Assembly (NCBI GenBank): GCA_051878795.1
Contig: JBJEKU010000102.1
Span: 1-5,764 of the forward strand
Length of the DNA stretch: 5,764 nt
Direction of reading: 5' to 3'
Source of the DNA: W1P20-047 sp051878795
GTDB taxonomy: Bacteria; Actinomycetota; Coriobacteriia; Coriobacteriales; Eggerthellaceae
Below are positions 4,431-5,764 of the stretch, one piece after another. The position numbers and the translations under genes are program-made. Under the pieces are notes generated by a model that was given only the letters and a program-made list of their open reading frames with translations, searched no databases and was not told the DNA's origin. Positions within the stretch are counted from its first letter, which is position 1, and every line of letters starts with the position of its first letter.

Positions 4431-5764
4431 TTACTTCGCTTCCCCGTAGGTTTTACCCAGGCCGGCTTCGCACGAAACCGGCAGAGAAGGGGCCCATTTG
4501 GGCGGTGTACTCATAATCCGTTCCATCATCTGCTTCGTCTCTTCAGCTTCAGCGTCAGGGACGACCACGATGACTTCGTCATGCACCATATGCACCACTC
4601 GTCGGATGAGGCCGTCGCCTTTCTGCTTGCTTACACTGTCAAGACATTGGCGAATGCGGCACATCTGGTAGGAGACGATGATGCGGGCGAGAGCCTGAAT
4701 GATGTTTTCCGTCAGCGAACCGCCGTACAGACGGTTGCGGAAGCGCTTCTTCTGATACGTGAACTCAGAATATCCACGCTCGTTGGGAGCGCACTGCAGA
4801 TCCGGGTAGCGGAGCTTCATGCCGTTTGGCAGCGTCACCGTTTTGTCAACGCCGCTAACTTCGAGCTGACAGCCGTAGCCGATCGAGCAGTCGTAGCCGT
4901 TGAACATATTCTGGATGGCGTTCTGGCACTCCTTCCACAAACGAGGGATCGCATCGTACTGACTGCGGTAGAGCTGAACAATTCGCTGACATTCCTCAAG
5001 CGGCATCTGCACTCTTATGACACCGTTCGCCAACGCGTTCTGTAATTTCTGAGCGCCAACCGAGTACCCCAACCCGAGAATCGCCACCTTGCCCACCATT
5101 CTCTCCGAGGGGTGATCATGCTTGTTGATCGGCTTCCCATAGACGGAGGAGGCGAACTTGGAATAGATGTCCTCGTTGTTCCTGAAGCCTTCCACCAAGT
5201 CGTGGACACCCGCGAACCAGGCCAGTGTACGCGCTTCGATCTGTGACGAGTCACAGGCGACGATGCTGTACCCCTCGGGTGCGCATAAGGAAGCACGCAA
5301 GATACCTCCTCTTGGGAGATTCTGAAGATTCAACGACCCGCCACCGCTGAAACGACCAGTATTAGCCGCACCATAATAGTTAAGCATCACAGGCATTGTG
5401 CCTCTGCTCGCAACCTCCAGAAATGCCTGAGTACGCGTTTCCTCGATGGTGGACTTCAATCCGAGCCGTGCCGCCGCAAGAGCCTGCACACGCTCGTTAG
5501 GATGGTCGAGTAGGGCCTTGAATCCTTCGTCAGTTTTGGCGAAAGCGTACGTTGTTTTTCCAGTAGTCGGCGATACTTTTGTCGGCGGCTCAACCCCTTC
5601 CGCCCGTAGCAGTTCTGCGAATTTGTCATTGCTCATGAAGGCATCACGTTCGCCGTGGCCCACGTTCATGAGCAGAGCTTCCTTGTCGGAACGAATCTTG
5701 TGGAGATGATTCTCCAGCAGATCCGCATTGAGCTCCAACACCGGCTCCGTGAACATCCGAATAG
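4431..5764 (-). CDS. Family A DNA polymerase, C-terminal catalytic part (5' end outside window)
   Basis: Template-directed DNA polymerase, presumably the phage replicase. Residues are numbered from the Met at 5756. Seen: TGRFSGGGSLNLQNLP at 133-148, the conserved region before motif A; motif A DSSQIEAR at 169-176, with D169 matching E. coli Pol I D705; O helix with R219, K223, L227 and Y231, matching R754, K758, F762 and Y766; a TENIIQA segment near 349-355; motif C HDE at 392-394. The frame stays open upstream of 5756 (the preceding codons read I-R), and the IRMFTEP stretch is typical of the interior of phage polymerases just after the exonuclease domain. The Met is therefore probably internal, and the 3'-5' exonuclease and early thumb lie beyond the window. 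Position 762 is Leu rather than Phe or Tyr. The gene ends in three consecutive in-frame stops (TAA TAA TAG). Family assignment is near certain. Confidence 0.97.
   Translation of the reverse strand, partial: IRMFTEPVLELNADLLENHLHKIRSDKEALLMNVGHGERDAFMSNDKFAELLRAEGVEPPTKVSPTTGKTTYAFAKTDEGFKALLDHPNERVQALAAARLGLKSTIEETRTQAFLEVASRGTMPVMLNYYGAANTGRFSGGGSLNLQNLPRGGILRASLCAPEGYSIVACDSSQIEARTLAWFAGVHDLVEGFRNNEDIYSKFASSVYGKPINKHDHPSERMVGKVAILGLGYSVGAQKLQNALANGVIRVQMPLEECQRIVQLYRSQYDAIPRLWKECQNAIQNMFNGYDCSIGYGCQLEVSGVDKTVTLPNGMKLRYPDLQCAPNERGYSEFTYQKKRFRNRLYGGSLTENIIQALARIIVSYQMCRIRQCLDSVSKQKGDGLIRRVVHMVHDEVIVVVPDAEAEETKQMMERIMSTPPKWAPSLPVSCEAGLGKTYGEAK

Noticed and set aside
5015..5296. 93-codon minus-strand frame inside the polymerase gene
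   Set aside because: It is a shifted frame over the motif A and O-helix region of the polymerase, with an Arg/Ser/Trp-rich translation typical of a shadow frame.

Overview
This window is most simply read as a tightly packed replication and recombination block from a tailed bacteriophage or prophage. Ten genes all lie on the minus strand, so they read from the right edge to the left edge. Neighbours overlap by a few bases or sit a few bases apart, and the longest stretch without a gene is 71 bases. The phage assignment rests on the gene mix: a family A DNA polymerase with the phage-type thumb entry and a leucine in the O helix, a stand-alone VRR-NUC nuclease, a SNF2-like helicase, a small HNH protein, a NUMOD4-like protein, a short TraR/DksA-like zinc protein and several unknown small proteins. 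The TraR/DksA-like gene hints at a Gram-negative, probably proteobacterial, host. That is inference, and no species can be named.

Layout in order of transcription: (1) 5764-4431, C-terminal catalytic part of a family A DNA polymerase, cut by the right edge of the window. (2) 4359-3751, a highly charged, helical, coiled-coil-like protein of unknown function. (3) 3723-3070, a Cas4/RecB-like PD-(D/E)XK nuclease with four cysteines placed for an iron-sulphur cluster. (4) 3067-2909, a 52-residue strongly acidic protein. (5) 2919-2578, a VRR-NUC nuclease. (6) 2574-1906, a class I SAM-dependent methyltransferase. (7) 1909-1661, a stand-alone NUMOD4-like protein. (8) 1674-1471, a TraR/DksA-like zinc-ribbon protein. 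(9) 1466-1221, a small HNH-type protein. (10) 1221-1, the N-terminal 407 residues of a SNF2-like helicase, cut by the left edge.

The polymerase, the two PD-(D/E)XK-superfamily nucleases and the helicase make a plausible set for copying, processing and recombining the phage genome. The zinc-ribbon protein would act on host RNA polymerase if it keeps TraR/DksA function. The methyltransferase has no recognisable DNA-methylase catalytic motif, and its substrate is open. The least ordinary points are the Leu-type polymerase O helix, the DxxDxA-bearing zinc protein with an atypical second knuckle, the separate NUMOD4-like and HNH genes two places apart, the four-cysteine nuclease, and two mutually exclusive hairpins over that nuclease's ribosome binding site. 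I saw no tRNA, rRNA, CRISPR array, insertion sequence or integrase. No single feature proves a wholly new system.
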